NCBI RefSeq assembly: GCF_000723405.1
Contig: NZ_CCAE010000003.1
Coordinates: forward strand, 62,001-126,000
Direction: 5' to 3'
DNA: 64,000 bases
Source of the DNA: Hydrogenophaga intermedia
Lineage (GTDB): Bacteria; Pseudomonadota; Gammaproteobacteria; Burkholderiales; Burkholderiaceae_C
A model generated the notes under the pieces. That model was not told where the DNA came from. It worked only from the letters and a program-made list of their open reading frames with translations, and made no database searches. The position numbers and the translations under genes are program-made. Positions 51,532-60,941 of the stretch are shown here, piece after piece; within the stretch, counting starts at the first letter, position 1; each line of letters begins with the position of its first letter.

Positions 51532-52524
51532 TCAGGCCTTGGCGGTGCGCCGCTCGCCGAGCGCGCCCGCCACCTCGGCCACCGTGTCGCGCAGCCAGAT
51601 GTGCCCGGCGTCGTGGTCGTGCCGGCTGTGCCAGACGGCGCGCGTGGTGGCCTGGCTGGCCGGGTAGGGCGGCTGGCGCATCACCAGGCCGGTGTCGCCG
51701 CGCGTGAGCGCCCGCGCCAGCGAGGCCGGCACGATGGACAGCATGTCGCTGTCGCGCAGCAGCGCCGGGATGGCGAGTGAATGCGGCACGGTCACGCGCA
51801 CGCGGGGCTGCACACCCTGCGCGTCCAGCGCCTCGCGCAGCGCGCCGCGGTCGAACATCTCCGACTGGCGCGCCAGCCCGCGCTCCAGGATGAAGCCGTC
51901 CACCGCGCCTTCCTCCTGCCCGCCCACCGAGATGGTGACCAGCGGGTGGTGTGCGAAGGCCGTCAGCGTCAGCCGGCCGCGCGCCGCCGGGTGGTCCTTG
52001 CGCATCAGGATCGCCTCGCCCTGCGACAGCAGCGTGCGCGCGCTCATGCGCGGTGGTACCTGCGAGAAGATGCCGATCGCCAGGTCGATGCGGCCGAGGT
52101 CGATCTGCTCGGCCAGGTCCAGCCGCGTGGACGGGCGGATCACGAGATCGACACCGGGTGCGGTTCGCTGCAACTTGCGCGCCAGCGGGGCCACCAGCAC
52201 GGCGGTGACGTGGTCGTTGGCGGCGATGACGAACTGGCGTTGCGAGCCGCGCGCCGAGAACGGCGCCACGTCCAGCGTGGCCTCGATGCGCCGCAGCGCG
52301 TCGCGCAGCGCGGGCGCCATGCGCAGCGCACCACCGGTGGGCACCATGCCGCGCCCCGTGCGAACGAAGAGCTCATCGCCCACCACTTCGCGCAGCCGCG
52401 ACAGTGCGTGGCTGACGGCCGACTGGCTCAGGTGCAGGCGCCGCCCGGCCAGCACCAGGTTGCGCTCCTCGAAGACCGCGTCGAAGACCTTCAGCAGATT
52501 GAGGTCCACCTTGCCGATGCTCAT
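51532..52524 (-). CDS. LysR-family regulator divergent from the pnb-like genes
   Basis: 330 residues from ATG 52524. NahR/PnbR-like HTH: VDLNLLKVFDAVFEERNLVL with LSQSAVSHALSRLREVVGDE and GMVPTGGALRM. The effector domain is complete. It faces Bug-pnbB-pnbA across 126 bp holding an ATTGCG/CGCAAT inverted pair (52562-52567 and 52590-52595). As in Pseudomonas pnb clusters with a LysR regulator, it probably responds to 4-nitrobenzoate (inference). Confidence 0.9.
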   Translation of the reverse strand: MSIGKVDLNLLKVFDAVFEERNLVLAGRRLHLSQSAVSHALSRLREVVGDELFVRTGRGMVPTGGALRMAPALRDALRRIEATLDVAPFSARGSQRQFVIAANDHVTAVLVAPLARKLQRTAPGVDLVIRPSTRLDLAEQIDLGRIDLAIGIFSQVPPRMSARTLLSQGEAILMRKDHPAARGRLTLTAFAHHPLVTISVGGQEEGAVDGFILERGLARQSEMFDRGALREALDAQGVQPRVRVTVPHSLAIPALLRDSDMLSIVPASLARALTRGDTGLVMRQPPYPASQATTRAVWHSRHDHDAGHIWLRDTVAEVAGALGERRTAKA

Positions 52525-52650
52525 GCGTGCCCGCTCCGATATGAATGTCGTGCAACGAACCATTGCGCAGACAGCAGTTCCCTGCAATCCGCAATCGTCG
52601 CAGCATTCGGGTCAACGGACATCGGTTGCCGTTGAAAGCAGAGGATCCGC

Positions 52651-53628
52651 ATGAACACACTCTCCCGTCGCGCCTTCGCGCAGTTGCTCGCGGCCCTGCC
52701 GGCCGCGGGTGCGTCCTGGCCTTTGCTGGCCAACACCCCCGGCAAGCTGTTGGTGGGCTACCCCGCCGGCGGCACGCTGGACACCACCGCGCGCCACCTC
52801 GCCGACGCCTGGCGTCGCGAAGGCCGCACCTTCATCGTGGACAACCGCGCCGGCGCGGCCGGGCGCATCGCCAATAGCCAGCTCAAGCGCGAAGCGGCTG
52901 ACGGCAACACGCTCCTGTGCACGCACACCTCGGCGCTCACCATCTACCCGCACGTCTACACCAAGCTCCAGTACGACGCCGAGGCCGACTTCGTACCCGT
53001 GTCCTCGGTGGTCACGGCGGGCTGCGCCTTCGCGGTCAGCGGCAACGTGCCCGCCAGCGTGAAGACCCTGCCCGACTACGTGGCCTGGGTGCGCCAGACG
53101 CCCAACGCGGCCCTCTACGCCTCACCCGCCACGGGCTCGGTGGCGCACTTCCTGGGCTACCAGCTCTCCGAGGCCGGTGGCCTGAAGCTGGAGCACATCG
53201 CCTACCGCGGCTCCGCCCCCGCCATGCAGGACCTGCTGGGCGGGCAGATCCCCGCTTACTTCGGTTTCGTCGCCGACTTCCTGCCCTACCTTCAGCAGGG
53301 CAAGGTGCGCATCCTGGGCGTCACGAGCGAGCAGCGCTCGCGCTTCCTGCCGAACGTGCCGACCTTCGGTGAACAGGGCTTCGGCCAGATCCGTGGCGCG
53401 GAAACCTACGGCGTCTTCGCGCCGCCCGGCACGCCGGCCGACACGGTCAACGCCCTGCACGCCGCCATCGACAAGGCCAGCCGCGACGCCGCGCTGCGCG
53501 CCGGCTACGAGAAGGTCGGCCTGGAGGTGCGCACGCGCACGCCCAAAGAGTTCGCGGCCATGATTCGCCAGGAACGCGAGACCTGGGCGCCAGTGGTGCG
53601 GGCCTCGGGTTTCCGCATGGAGGAGTGA
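52651..53628 (+). CDS. Bug-family substrate-binding protein
   Basis: 325 residues. Signal with a Tat-like SRRAFAQLLAALPAAG. Mature marks: KLLVGYPAGGTLDTTARHLA, FIVDNRAGAAGRIA, YASPATGSVAHFLGYQL and IAYRGSAPAMQDLLGG. It starts the operon with pnbB 3 bp and pnbA further on, so its ligand is probably the nitroaromatic acid or a related benzoate. Confidence 0.92.
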   Translation: MNTLSRRAFAQLLAALPAAGASWPLLANTPGKLLVGYPAGGTLDTTARHLADAWRREGRTFIVDNRAGAAGRIANSQLKREAADGNTLLCTHTSALTIYPHVYTKLQYDAEADFVPVSSVVTAGCAFAVSGNVPASVKTLPDYVAWVRQTPNAALYASPATGSVAHFLGYQLSEAGGLKLEHIAYRGSAPAMQDLLGGQIPAYFGFVADFLPYLQQGKVRILGVTSEQRSRFLPNVPTFGEQGFGQIRGAETYGVFAPPGTPADTVNALHAAIDKASRDAALRAGYEKVGLEVRTRTPKEFAAMIRQERETWAPVVRASGFRMEE

Positions 53629-53631
53629 ACG

Positions 53632-54189
53632 ATGCAACCGGACACCGACATCCGCGAACGCGATGAACTCATCGCGTGCTGCCTGCCCTTCCTGGCCGAG
53701 GTGAAGGACATGACGGCCGGCACCGAGGTCGAGCGCTGGCTCAATGAACAGCGCGGCCCGGGCAGCGCGCTCTACGACACGCTCGCAAAACTGATCAAGC
53801 GGGGCGTGGAGGACGGCTGGGCCGCCAACGTCGAGATCGACGGGCCCATCTACCGCCGCAGCCGCCTGCTCGAACCCTCGGCACGCACGCACCACTTCAG
53901 CATCACCGCCGTGTACATGGACAGCCGGGGCAACACGCAAGGCAACCCCGAGGGCAGCTACCGCGGGCAATACCACGCGCACCCCTATGGCGAATTCAAC
54001 ATGGTGATCCCCGTGACGCCGGGCGCCGCGCTGGCGGGTCCCAACGGCTGGTGCGAAGCGGGCTGGACCGCGCCGCCGCCCGGCAGCCACCACTACCCCG
54101 AGGCCAAGGGCGGCGCGGTGATCGCGCTGTTCTTCCTGCCGGCCGGACGCATCGCGTACCACCCGGCGCCGGGCGAGGACGCGCCATGA
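53632..54189 (+). CDS. pnbB: 4-hydroxylaminobenzoate lyase-like protein (DUF4863)
   Basis: 185 residues. WLNEQRGPGSALYDTLAKLI, GWAANVEIDGPIYRRSRL, FSITAVYMDS and YHAHPYGEFNMVIP form the DUF4863 pattern. From memory, PnbB of nitrobenzoate degraders belongs here. It has cupin-like His-rich segments (HAHPYGE, GSHHYPE). It would turn 4-hydroxylaminobenzoate into protocatechuate and ammonia. The nitroreductase gene overlapping its end supports this strongly. Confidence 0.72.
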   Translation: MQPDTDIRERDELIACCLPFLAEVKDMTAGTEVERWLNEQRGPGSALYDTLAKLIKRGVEDGWAANVEIDGPIYRRSRLLEPSARTHHFSITAVYMDSRGNTQGNPEGSYRGQYHAHPYGEFNMVIPVTPGAALAGPNGWCEAGWTAPPPGSHHYPEAKGGAVIALFFLPAGRIAYHPAPGEDAP

Positions 54190-54875
54190 CACCGTCAGTG
54201 GCCGAATCCGCAGCATGCCTCGACGGCCTGCTGCGCTCGCGCTGCTCGGTGCGCGCGTTCCGCGACGAAGCCGTGCCACGCGAGACGGTACTGGAGATCC
54301 TGCGCGTGGCCGGCCGTGCACCCAGCAACTCCAACACCCAGCCCTGGCGGGTCCACGCGCTCGCGGGCGAAGCGATCCGCGAGCTGGAGGCCGCGATCAC
54401 TGCTGTCTTCGACAGCGGCCAACTGCCGCCGCCGCACCACTTTCCTGCGCCCTTGCCGGACGAATACGGCGCGCGCCAGGCCGACTTCGCCGCGCGCTAC
54501 TACCAGGCCCTGGGCATCGACCGCACCGACGCCGCCGCTCGCACCCGCCAGACGCGGCGCAACTTCGGCTTCTTCGGTGCGCCGGTGGGCCTCATCTTCA
54601 GCATCGACGCCTGCCTGAAGCCGCACAGCTGGCTGGACCTGGGCCTGTACCTGCAGAGCGTGATGCTGGCCGCGCGCTCGCGCGGGCTCGACACCTGCCC
54701 GCAGGTGAGCTTCGCGCCGTACCACGCGGTGATCGCGCCGGTGCTGGGACTGCCCGAGGGGCAGGTGACGGTGTGCGGCATGTCGCTGGGCTACCGCGAT
54801 GAGCGGGCGCCGGTGAACGGGCTCCAGATGCCCAGGCGGGACGTGAGCGAGTTCGTGCGGACGATGGGGTTTTGA
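54186..54875 (+). CDS. pnbA: Nitroreductase, probable 4-nitrobenzoate reductase
   Basis: 229 residues. FMN nitroreductase fold: RCSVRAFRDEAVPRETVLEI, GRAPSNSNTQPWRVHAL, GFFGAPVGLIFSIDACL and GLYLQSVMLAARSRGLDTCP. This subgroup is the PnbA/nitrobenzoate type. ATGA overlap with pnbB implies a joint path: nitro group to hydroxylamine, then lyase. Followed by a 20-bp perfect hairpin. Confidence 0.78.
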   Translation: MTPSVAESAACLDGLLRSRCSVRAFRDEAVPRETVLEILRVAGRAPSNSNTQPWRVHALAGEAIRELEAAITAVFDSGQLPPPHHFPAPLPDEYGARQADFAARYYQALGIDRTDAAARTRQTRRNFGFFGAPVGLIFSIDACLKPHSWLDLGLYLQSVMLAARSRGLDTCPQVSFAPYHAVIAPVLGLPEGQVTVCGMSLGYRDERAPVNGLQMPRRDVSEFVRTMGF

Positions 54876-54888
54876 GGAGAGCCTCATT

Positions 54889-54934
54889 GGGCGGCGGACA
54901 TGGCCCCATATTGGTGGGGCCATGTCCGCCGCCC
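54889..54934. terminator. 20-bp perfect stem-loop between pnbA and the efflux operon
   Basis: Arms 54889-54908 and 54915-54934 are perfect inverted copies of 20 bp around a 6-nt loop. The arms start GGGCGGCGGACATGG. It lies 13 bp after pnbA and 12 bp after the end of the convergent efflux operon. It can fold in both transcripts and is a likely bidirectional terminator, although no T-run follows. Confidence 0.75.
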
Positions 54935-54946
54935 GCGGCCTGATCG

Positions 54947-56350
54947 TCAAGCGTCAGCCCATCCCCCACCCAACGCCCGGATCAGCCGCACCGTCGCCTG
55001 CTGCTGCGCCGCCTCCACCCGCTGCGCCTGCCGGCGGTTGAGCAGTTCGTTTCGACGCGCGTCCAGCAGTTCGAGCTGGCTCACCAGCCCGTTGCGGTAG
55101 CGCGTTTCCGAGATGGCGCTGGCGCGTTGCGCGGCACTCACCGCGCGGCCTTGCGCCAGCGATTGCTCGTGCAGCAGGCGCAGGGAAGACAACTGGTCCT
55201 CCACCTCGCGCAGGGCGTTGAGCACCTGGCCGCGGTACTGGGCCGCCACCGCGTCGAACTCGGCTTGCGCGTTCTGCACACCGGCCTCGCGCCGGCCGCC
55301 GTCGAACAGCGGGAGCGAAAGCAGCGCGCCCACGCCCCAGGAGCGCGCGGACCACTGGAACAGATCACCCAACTCCGGCGAGGCAAAGCCCGCCGCGCCG
55401 GTGAGCGACACGCGCGGGAACCAGGCCGCCTGGGCCACGCCCACGCGCGCCTGCGCGGCCAGCAGCGAGGCCTGCGCCGCGGCAACGTCGGGCCGGCGCG
55501 CGAGCACGGTGGCCGGCACGCCGGGCGGGATCACCGGCAGCGCGCGCGCCGTGGCGGTGGGGGCCAGCGCGAAGCCCGAGGCGGGCTCGCCCAGCAACAC
55601 GGCTAGCGCGTGTTCCAGCTCGGCGCGTGTGCGCTCCAGCGCGATGACCTCGGCCTCGGTCGCGGCCTGCTCGGTCTGGATGCGGATGACGTCCAGCTCG
55701 GCCACGTCACCGGCCTCGAAGCGGCGCTGCGTCAGGCGCAGGGTGTCGGTGTAGGCGGTGGCGGTGTCCTGCATCAGGGCGCGCTCGGTGTCGGTGGCGC
55801 GCAGGGCCAGGTAGGTCTGCGCCACCTCGGCCTGCACCAGCAGGCGCGTGCTTTGCAGCAGGGCCTCGCGCGATTGCGCGTCCAGTGAAGCGGCGTCCTG
55901 CGCGCGCGAGAGGCGGCCGAACAGGTCCACTTCGTATGAGAGGTTCAGGCCGGCCTGCAGCAGCGTGGCCGGCGTCGAACCATTCGCGGTGTTGGCGCCC
56001 GCGCCACGGTCCGCCGAGGCGCCCGCGCCGATCTGCGGCGCGCGGTCGGCCTGCGCGCCTCGCAACAGCGCGCGCGCCTGCGCCAGCCGTGCGGCGGCCT
56101 GCTGGATGTCGGTGTTGCCGGCGCCCGCGCGCTCGATCAGTTCATCGAGCACGGGGTCGTTGAAGGCTTTCCACCAGGTGCCGCGGCTGCGTGCCTCGGC
56201 GGGTTGGGCGATGGTCCAGCGCTCGTTCTGGCGCAGTTCCTTGAACTGCGGCGGTGTGTCCACGGCCTTGGGCAGGGTCGGCAGCGCGGTGGCGCAGCCG
56301 GCCAGCACCAGCGCGGCGGCCAGCGGCAGGAGGCGGTTGAATGCTTTCAT
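54947..56350 (-). CDS. opcM: RND efflux outer-membrane factor lipoprotein (OprM/NodT family)
   Basis: 467 residues. Lipobox LVLAGC at the end of the signal (Cys19). Two OEP repeats: WWKAFNDPVLDELIERAGAG, then SYEVDLFGRLSRAQDAASLD, and in the second half SLPLFDGGRREAGVQNAQAE. Trimeric TolC-like channel anchored in the outer membrane. Last gene of the efflux operon, 11 bp after the pump gene. Name follows the llpE-ceoA-ceoB-opcM order of Burkholderia. Confidence 0.92.
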   Translation of the reverse strand: MKAFNRLLPLAAALVLAGCATALPTLPKAVDTPPQFKELRQNERWTIAQPAEARSRGTWWKAFNDPVLDELIERAGAGNTDIQQAAARLAQARALLRGAQADRAPQIGAGASADRGAGANTANGSTPATLLQAGLNLSYEVDLFGRLSRAQDAASLDAQSREALLQSTRLLVQAEVAQTYLALRATDTERALMQDTATAYTDTLRLTQRRFEAGDVAELDVIRIQTEQAATEAEVIALERTRAELEHALAVLLGEPASGFALAPTATARALPVIPPGVPATVLARRPDVAAAQASLLAAQARVGVAQAAWFPRVSLTGAAGFASPELGDLFQWSARSWGVGALLSLPLFDGGRREAGVQNAQAEFDAVAAQYRGQVLNALREVEDQLSSLRLLHEQSLAQGRAVSAAQRASAISETRYRNGLVSQLELLDARRNELLNRRQAQRVEAAQQQATVRLIRALGGGWADA

Positions 56351-56361
56351 GGTCGGTTCCT

Positions 56362-59300
56362 TCAATGCGTCAGCGGGGCCGCGGGCAGGGGGCGCACGTC
56401 GGCGCCGCCGCTGGCAAAGCCCTCGAAGTGGGGCGTCTCGCCGTGTTGGCGCAGGGGGCGGTTGCCCGTCAGTTGGCGCAGCAGCACGTAGAACACCGGC
56501 GTGAGGAAGAGGCCGAAGGCGGTGACGCCGATCATTCCGGCGAACACGGCCACGCCCATGGCCGAGCGCATCTCGGCGCCCGCGCCGGTGGCCAGCACCA
56601 GGGGCAGTACACCCATCACGAAGGCCAGCGAGGTCATGAGGATGGGGCGCAGGCGCAGGCGGCTGGCTTCGATGGCGGCCTGGATCGGCGTGCGGCCGGC
56701 GAACTCCAGCTCGCGCGCGAACTCCACGATCAGGATCGCGTTCTTCGCCGACAGCCCCACCAGCACGATCAGCCCGATCTGCGTGAACACGTTGTTGTCG
56801 CCGCCGTCGAGCCACACCCCCGTCATGGCCGCGAGCAGGCCCATGGGCACGATGAGGATGATGGACAGCGGCAGCGTCAGGCTCTCGTACTGCGCGGCCA
56901 GCACCAGGAACACCAGCAGGATGGCCAGCGGGAACACCCACAGCGCCGAGTTGCCGGCCAGGATCTCCTGGTAGGTGAGCTCGGTCCACTCGTAGCCGAT
57001 GCCCGAGGGCAGCGTTTCGGCGGCGATGCGCTCGATGGCGGCCTGGGCCTGGCCCGAGGAGAAGCCGGGCGCGGGCCCGCCGTTGATGTCGGCCGAGAGG
57101 TAGCCGTTGTAGCGCATGGCGCGCTCGGGGCCGAAGGTGGAATCGACCTTCATCAGCGCCGACAGCGGGATCATCTCGCCACTGGTGGAGCGCACCTTGA
57201 GCAGGCCGATGTCCTCGGCGCGGGCGCGGTAGGGCGCGTCGGCCTGGGCGCGCACGCTGTAGGTGCGGCCGAACTGGTTGAAGTCGTTGACGTACAGGCT
57301 GCCGAGGTAGATCTGCATGGTGTCGAAGATCTCCGTCACGGGCACGCCGAGCTGGCGCGCCTTGGTGCGGTCGATGTCGGCGTAGAGCTGCGGCACGTTG
57401 ACCTGCCAGCTCGTGAACATGCCGGCCAGCTCGGGCGTCTGGTAGGCCTTGGCCATGAAGGCCTTCACCGCCGCGTCCATGGCTTCGTAGCCGAGGGATG
57501 CCTTGTCTTCCAGCTGCAGCTTGAAGCCGCCCGTGGTGCCCAGGCCGGCCACCGGCGGGGGCGGGAACATCACCACGAAGGCGTCCTGGATCTCGCCATA
57601 GGCCTGGTTCAACTGGCCCGCCACGGCGGCGCCGCTCTGGTCGGCGTTCTTGCGCTCGGCGAAGGGCTTGAGCGTGGCGAACACGATGCCGGCGTTGGAG
57701 CTGTTGGTGAAGCCGTTGATGGACAGGCCAGGGAAGGCGATGGCGTCCTCCACGTTCGGGTTCTGCTTGGTGATCTCGCCCATGCGCTGGATCACCTCGT
57801 CGGTGCGGTCCAGCGTGGCGCCGTCGGGCAACTGCGCGAAGCCGATGAGGTACTGCTTGTCCTGCGCGGGCACGAAGCCGCTGGGCACGGCCTTGAACAG
57901 GCCGACGGTGAGCGCCGCGAGCGCGAGGTACATCGCCATCATCAGCGCCTTGCGGCCGACGACGCGTCGCACGCCGCCGCTGTAGGACTCCGCGCCCCGG
58001 TGGAACACGCGATTGAAGGCGCGGAAGAAGCCGCCGAACACGCGGTCCATGCCGCGCGTGAGCGCGTCCTTCGGCTCGTGGTGGCCCTTGAGCAGCAGCG
58101 CCGCGAGCGCGGGCGACAGCGTCAGCGAGTTGATCGCCGAGATCACCGTGCTGATGGCGATGGTGACCGCGAACTGCTTGTAGAACTGGCCCGTGAGGCC
58201 GCTGATGAAGGCCAGAGGCACGAACACAGCCACCAGCACCAGGGCGATGGCGATGATGGGGCCCGAGACCTCGCGCATGGCGCGGTAGGTGGCTTCGCGC
58301 GGGCTCAGCCCGGCCTCGATGTTGCGCTCCACGTTTTCCACCACCACGATGGCGTCGTCCACCACGATGCCGATGGCCAGCACGAGGCCGAACAGCGACA
58401 GCGCGTTGATGGAGAAGCCCAGCAGGTGCAGCACCGCGAAAGTACCCACCACCGACACCGGCACGGCCAGCAGCGGGATGATGGACGCGCGCCAGGTCTG
58501 CAGGAACAGGATCACCACCAGCACCACGAGCGCGATGGCTTCGAGCAGGGTGGTGATCACCGAGTCGATGGAGGCGCGCACGAACTGCGTGGGGTCGTAG
58601 GCGATGCGGAACTCCACGCCCTCGGGCATGTGCTGCTGCAGCTCGGCCATGGTGGCGCGCACCTGGGCCGAGATCTCCAGCGCGTTGGAGCCCGGGGCCT
58701 GGAACACGCCCATGCCCACGGCGGGCTGGTTGTTCAGCAGGGAGCGCAGCGAGTAGTCGGCCGCGCCCATCTCCAGGCGTGCCACGTCGCGCAGGCGCGT
58801 CACCGCGCCGTCGGTGCCGCTCTTGATGATGATGTCGCCGAACTCCTCCTCGGTCTGCAGGCGGCCCTGCGCGTTGACGGAGAGTTGCAGGTCCACGCCG
58901 GGCAGGCCGGGCGAGGCGCCCACCACACCGGCGGCGGCCTGCACGTTCTGGCCTCGGATGGCGGCCACCACGTCACCGGCCGAGAGGCCGCGCTGCGCGA
59001 CCTTCTGCGGGTCCAGCCACACGCGCATGGCGTAGTCGCCGCCGCCGAAGATCTGCACCTGGCCCACGCCTTCGATGCGCGCGAGCCGGTCCTTCACGTT
59101 CAGCACCGCGTAGTTGCGCAGGTAGTTGATGTCGTAGCGGTCGTTGGGCGAGACCAGGTGCACGACCATGGTGATGTCGGGCGAGCTCTTGACGGTGGTC
59201 ACGCCCAGGCGGCGCACCTCCTCGGGCAGGCGCGGCTCGGCCTGCGAGACGCGGTTCTGCACCAGCTGCTGGGCCTTGTCCGGGTCGGTGCCCAGCGCGA

Positions 59301-59586
59301 AGGTCACGGTCAGCGTCATCACGCCGTCGGTGGTGGCCTGGCTGCCCATGTAGAGCATGCCTTCCACGCCGTTGATGGATTCTTCCAGCGGCGTGGCCAC
59401 GGTTTCGGCGATGACCTTGGGGTTGGCGCCCGGGTACTGGGCGCGCACCACCACGGAGGGCGGCACCACCTCGGGGTACTCGGAGATGGGCAGGCCGCGC
59501 AGCGCGACCAGGCCGGCGATCAGGATCAGCAGCGAGAGCACGCCCGCGAAGATCGGCCGGTCGATGAAGAATTTGGAGAGGTTCAT
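56362..59586 (-). CDS. ceoB: RND multidrug efflux pump, inner-membrane transporter (HAE1, MexF/BpeF type)
   Basis: 1074 residues, 12 membrane helices. The start MNLSKFFIDRPIFAGVLSLL is that of MexF/BpeF/CeoB pumps. Helix 4 carries the proton-relay pair in GIVVDDAIVVVENVERN. Large periplasmic loops and the C-terminal repeat (ILVVL-type ANNVFTQIGLIVLVGLSAKN shortened here to FTQIGLIVLVGLSAKNAI) are intact. Proton-driven export of drugs or aromatic compounds. The frame stays open far upstream over the adaptor gene, but only the part from 59586 is coding. Confidence 0.95.
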   Translation of the reverse strand: MNLSKFFIDRPIFAGVLSLLILIAGLVALRGLPISEYPEVVPPSVVVRAQYPGANPKVIAETVATPLEESINGVEGMLYMGSQATTDGVMTLTVTFALGTDPDKAQQLVQNRVSQAEPRLPEEVRRLGVTTVKSSPDITMVVHLVSPNDRYDINYLRNYAVLNVKDRLARIEGVGQVQIFGGGDYAMRVWLDPQKVAQRGLSAGDVVAAIRGQNVQAAAGVVGASPGLPGVDLQLSVNAQGRLQTEEEFGDIIIKSGTDGAVTRLRDVARLEMGAADYSLRSLLNNQPAVGMGVFQAPGSNALEISAQVRATMAELQQHMPEGVEFRIAYDPTQFVRASIDSVITTLLEAIALVVLVVILFLQTWRASIIPLLAVPVSVVGTFAVLHLLGFSINALSLFGLVLAIGIVVDDAIVVVENVERNIEAGLSPREATYRAMREVSGPIIAIALVLVAVFVPLAFISGLTGQFYKQFAVTIAISTVISAINSLTLSPALAALLLKGHHEPKDALTRGMDRVFGGFFRAFNRVFHRGAESYSGGVRRVVGRKALMMAMYLALAALTVGLFKAVPSGFVPAQDKQYLIGFAQLPDGATLDRTDEVIQRMGEITKQNPNVEDAIAFPGLSINGFTNSSNAGIVFATLKPFAERKNADQSGAAVAGQLNQAYGEIQDAFVVMFPPPPVAGLGTTGGFKLQLEDKASLGYEAMDAAVKAFMAKAYQTPELAGMFTSWQVNVPQLYADIDRTKARQLGVPVTEIFDTMQIYLGSLYVNDFNQFGRTYSVRAQADAPYRARAEDIGLLKVRSTSGEMIPLSALMKVDSTFGPERAMRYNGYLSADINGGPAPGFSSGQAQAAIERIAAETLPSGIGYEWTELTYQEILAGNSALWVFPLAILLVFLVLAAQYESLTLPLSIILIVPMGLLAAMTGVWLDGGDNNVFTQIGLIVLVGLSAKNAILIVEFARELEFAGRTPIQAAIEASRLRLRPILMTSLAFVMGVLPLVLATGAGAEMRSAMGVAVFAGMIGVTAFGLFLTPVFYVLLRQLTGNRPLRQHGETPHFEGFASGGADVRPLPAAPLTH

Positions 59587-59615
59587 GTTGTTCTCTTCAC
59601 TCGGTGCGCCCGGGC

Positions 59616-60848
59616 TCAGGACTTGGCCGCGGCCAGTTTCTGAGTGGCATCGGCGCGCGCGTTCATCGGCACGGGCTGCGGCTGCACCACGGCACCGGGG
59701 CGCACGCGTTGCAGGCCGTTGACGACGATGCGCTCGCCGGGTTTGAGGCCTTCGGTGACGCTGCGCAGGCCATCGACCGGCGCACCCAGCTTCACCTCGC
59801 GGTACTCGGCCTTGTTGTCTTCGCCCACCACCATCACGAACTTCTTGTCCTGGTCGGTGCCGATGGCGCGTTCGCTCACCAGCAACTGCCGGTCGCTGCG
59901 CGGTTGCGCCATGCGGATGCGCGCGAACTGGCCGGGCATCAGCGCGCCGTCCTGGTTGTCGAAGACGGCGCGCACGCGCACCGTGCCGCTGCGCGGATCG
60001 ACCTGGTTGTCGATGAGCTGGAGGCGACCGGTGAAGGGCGTATCGTCGCTGCCGGCCGTGCCCATCTGCACGGCGATGCGCTCGATGGCGGCGCGCGCGC
60101 TGGCGCCGCCCTGGTTGAGCCCTTGCAGCGCACGCGCCACGGTCTGCTCGTCGGCGTCGAAGCTCGCATAGATGGGGTTCACCGACACCAGTGTGGTGAG
60201 CACCGGCGCGCCGGGACCGGCCGCGACCAAGTTGCCCACCGTCACGTCCACCTTGCCGATGCGCCCGGCCACCGGTGCGCGCACCTGGGTGTAGCCCAGG
60301 CTCAGGCGCGCGGTCTGCACTTGCGCCTGCGCGGCCAGCAGGTTGGCCTCGGCCTCGCGCAGCGCGTTCTGGCGGTCGTCGAGTTCGCGCTGGGCGATGG
60401 CCTTGTCTTCCCAGAGGCGCTGCGAGCGCGCGAATTCGCCCTTGGCGTGGCTCAGGCGGGCCTGCGCGGCGCTGGCCTGCGCCTCGGCGCGCGCCACCTC
60501 GGCGGCGTAGGGGGCGGGGTCGATGGTGACGAGCAGGTCGCCCTTCTTCACCAGTGCGCCTTCGCGGAAATGCGTGGCCAGCACGGCACCGGCCACGCGC
60601 GAGCGGATGTCCACGCGCTCCACCGCCTCCAGGCGGCCAGAGAACTCGTCCCAGGTGGTCGCGTCGCTTTCGGCGACGGTGGCGACCGACACGGGCATGG
60701 GCGGCGGCGCCGCATCGGCGGGTGCGCTGGCCTGCGCGGTCATCGCCTGCTGGGCGATCACGAACACGGCAGCCGAGATGGCGGCCAGGACGGCGGTGGG
60801 CAGGAGGATGCGGCCGAGGGCGGAAGGCTTGGCGGACGGGCGGAACAT
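59616..60848 (-). CDS. ceoA: RND efflux periplasmic adaptor (membrane fusion protein)
   Basis: 410 residues. N-terminal anchor IAAISAA-like stretch (LLPTAVLAAISAAVFVIAQQ). Lipoyl half-motifs RLEAVERVDIRSRVAGAVLA and LSLGYTQVRAPVAGRIGKVD flank a helical hairpin with ARAEAQASAAQARLSHAKGE. Beta-barrel and membrane-proximal parts follow. Links pump and outer channel. 29 bp before the pump gene. Confidence 0.93.
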   Translation of the reverse strand: MFRPSAKPSALGRILLPTAVLAAISAAVFVIAQQAMTAQASAPADAAPPPMPVSVATVAESDATTWDEFSGRLEAVERVDIRSRVAGAVLATHFREGALVKKGDLLVTIDPAPYAAEVARAEAQASAAQARLSHAKGEFARSQRLWEDKAIAQRELDDRQNALREAEANLLAAQAQVQTARLSLGYTQVRAPVAGRIGKVDVTVGNLVAAGPGAPVLTTLVSVNPIYASFDADEQTVARALQGLNQGGASARAAIERIAVQMGTAGSDDTPFTGRLQLIDNQVDPRSGTVRVRAVFDNQDGALMPGQFARIRMAQPRSDRQLLVSERAIGTDQDKKFVMVVGEDNKAEYREVKLGAPVDGLRSVTEGLKPGERIVVNGLQRVRPGAVVQPQPVPMNARADATQKLAAAKS

Positions 60849-60881
60849 GGTGAGGTCCTTTTTGAGGGCGAACGGGGCCGC

Positions 60882-60900
60882 CCCCGGCGGATGGCCGGGG
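60882..60900 (-). other. Hairpin between llpE-like gene and ceoA
   Basis: CCCCGGC-GGATG-GCCGGGG is a 7-bp perfect GC stem in the 93-bp gap. It may lower or separate expression of the first gene from the pump genes. No T-run on the minus strand directly after it. Confidence 0.4.
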
Positions 60901-60941
60901 TTGGCGTTTCTGGGAAAGGGGAAAGCGGAGCGGGTCGTCCG

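Noticed and set aside
56341..59643. 1100-codon open frame on the plus strand opposite the RND pump gene
   Set aside because: It mirrors the pump gene, is extremely rich in His, Ala, Gly and Arg and has no motif. Long antisense frames are expected at this GC content.
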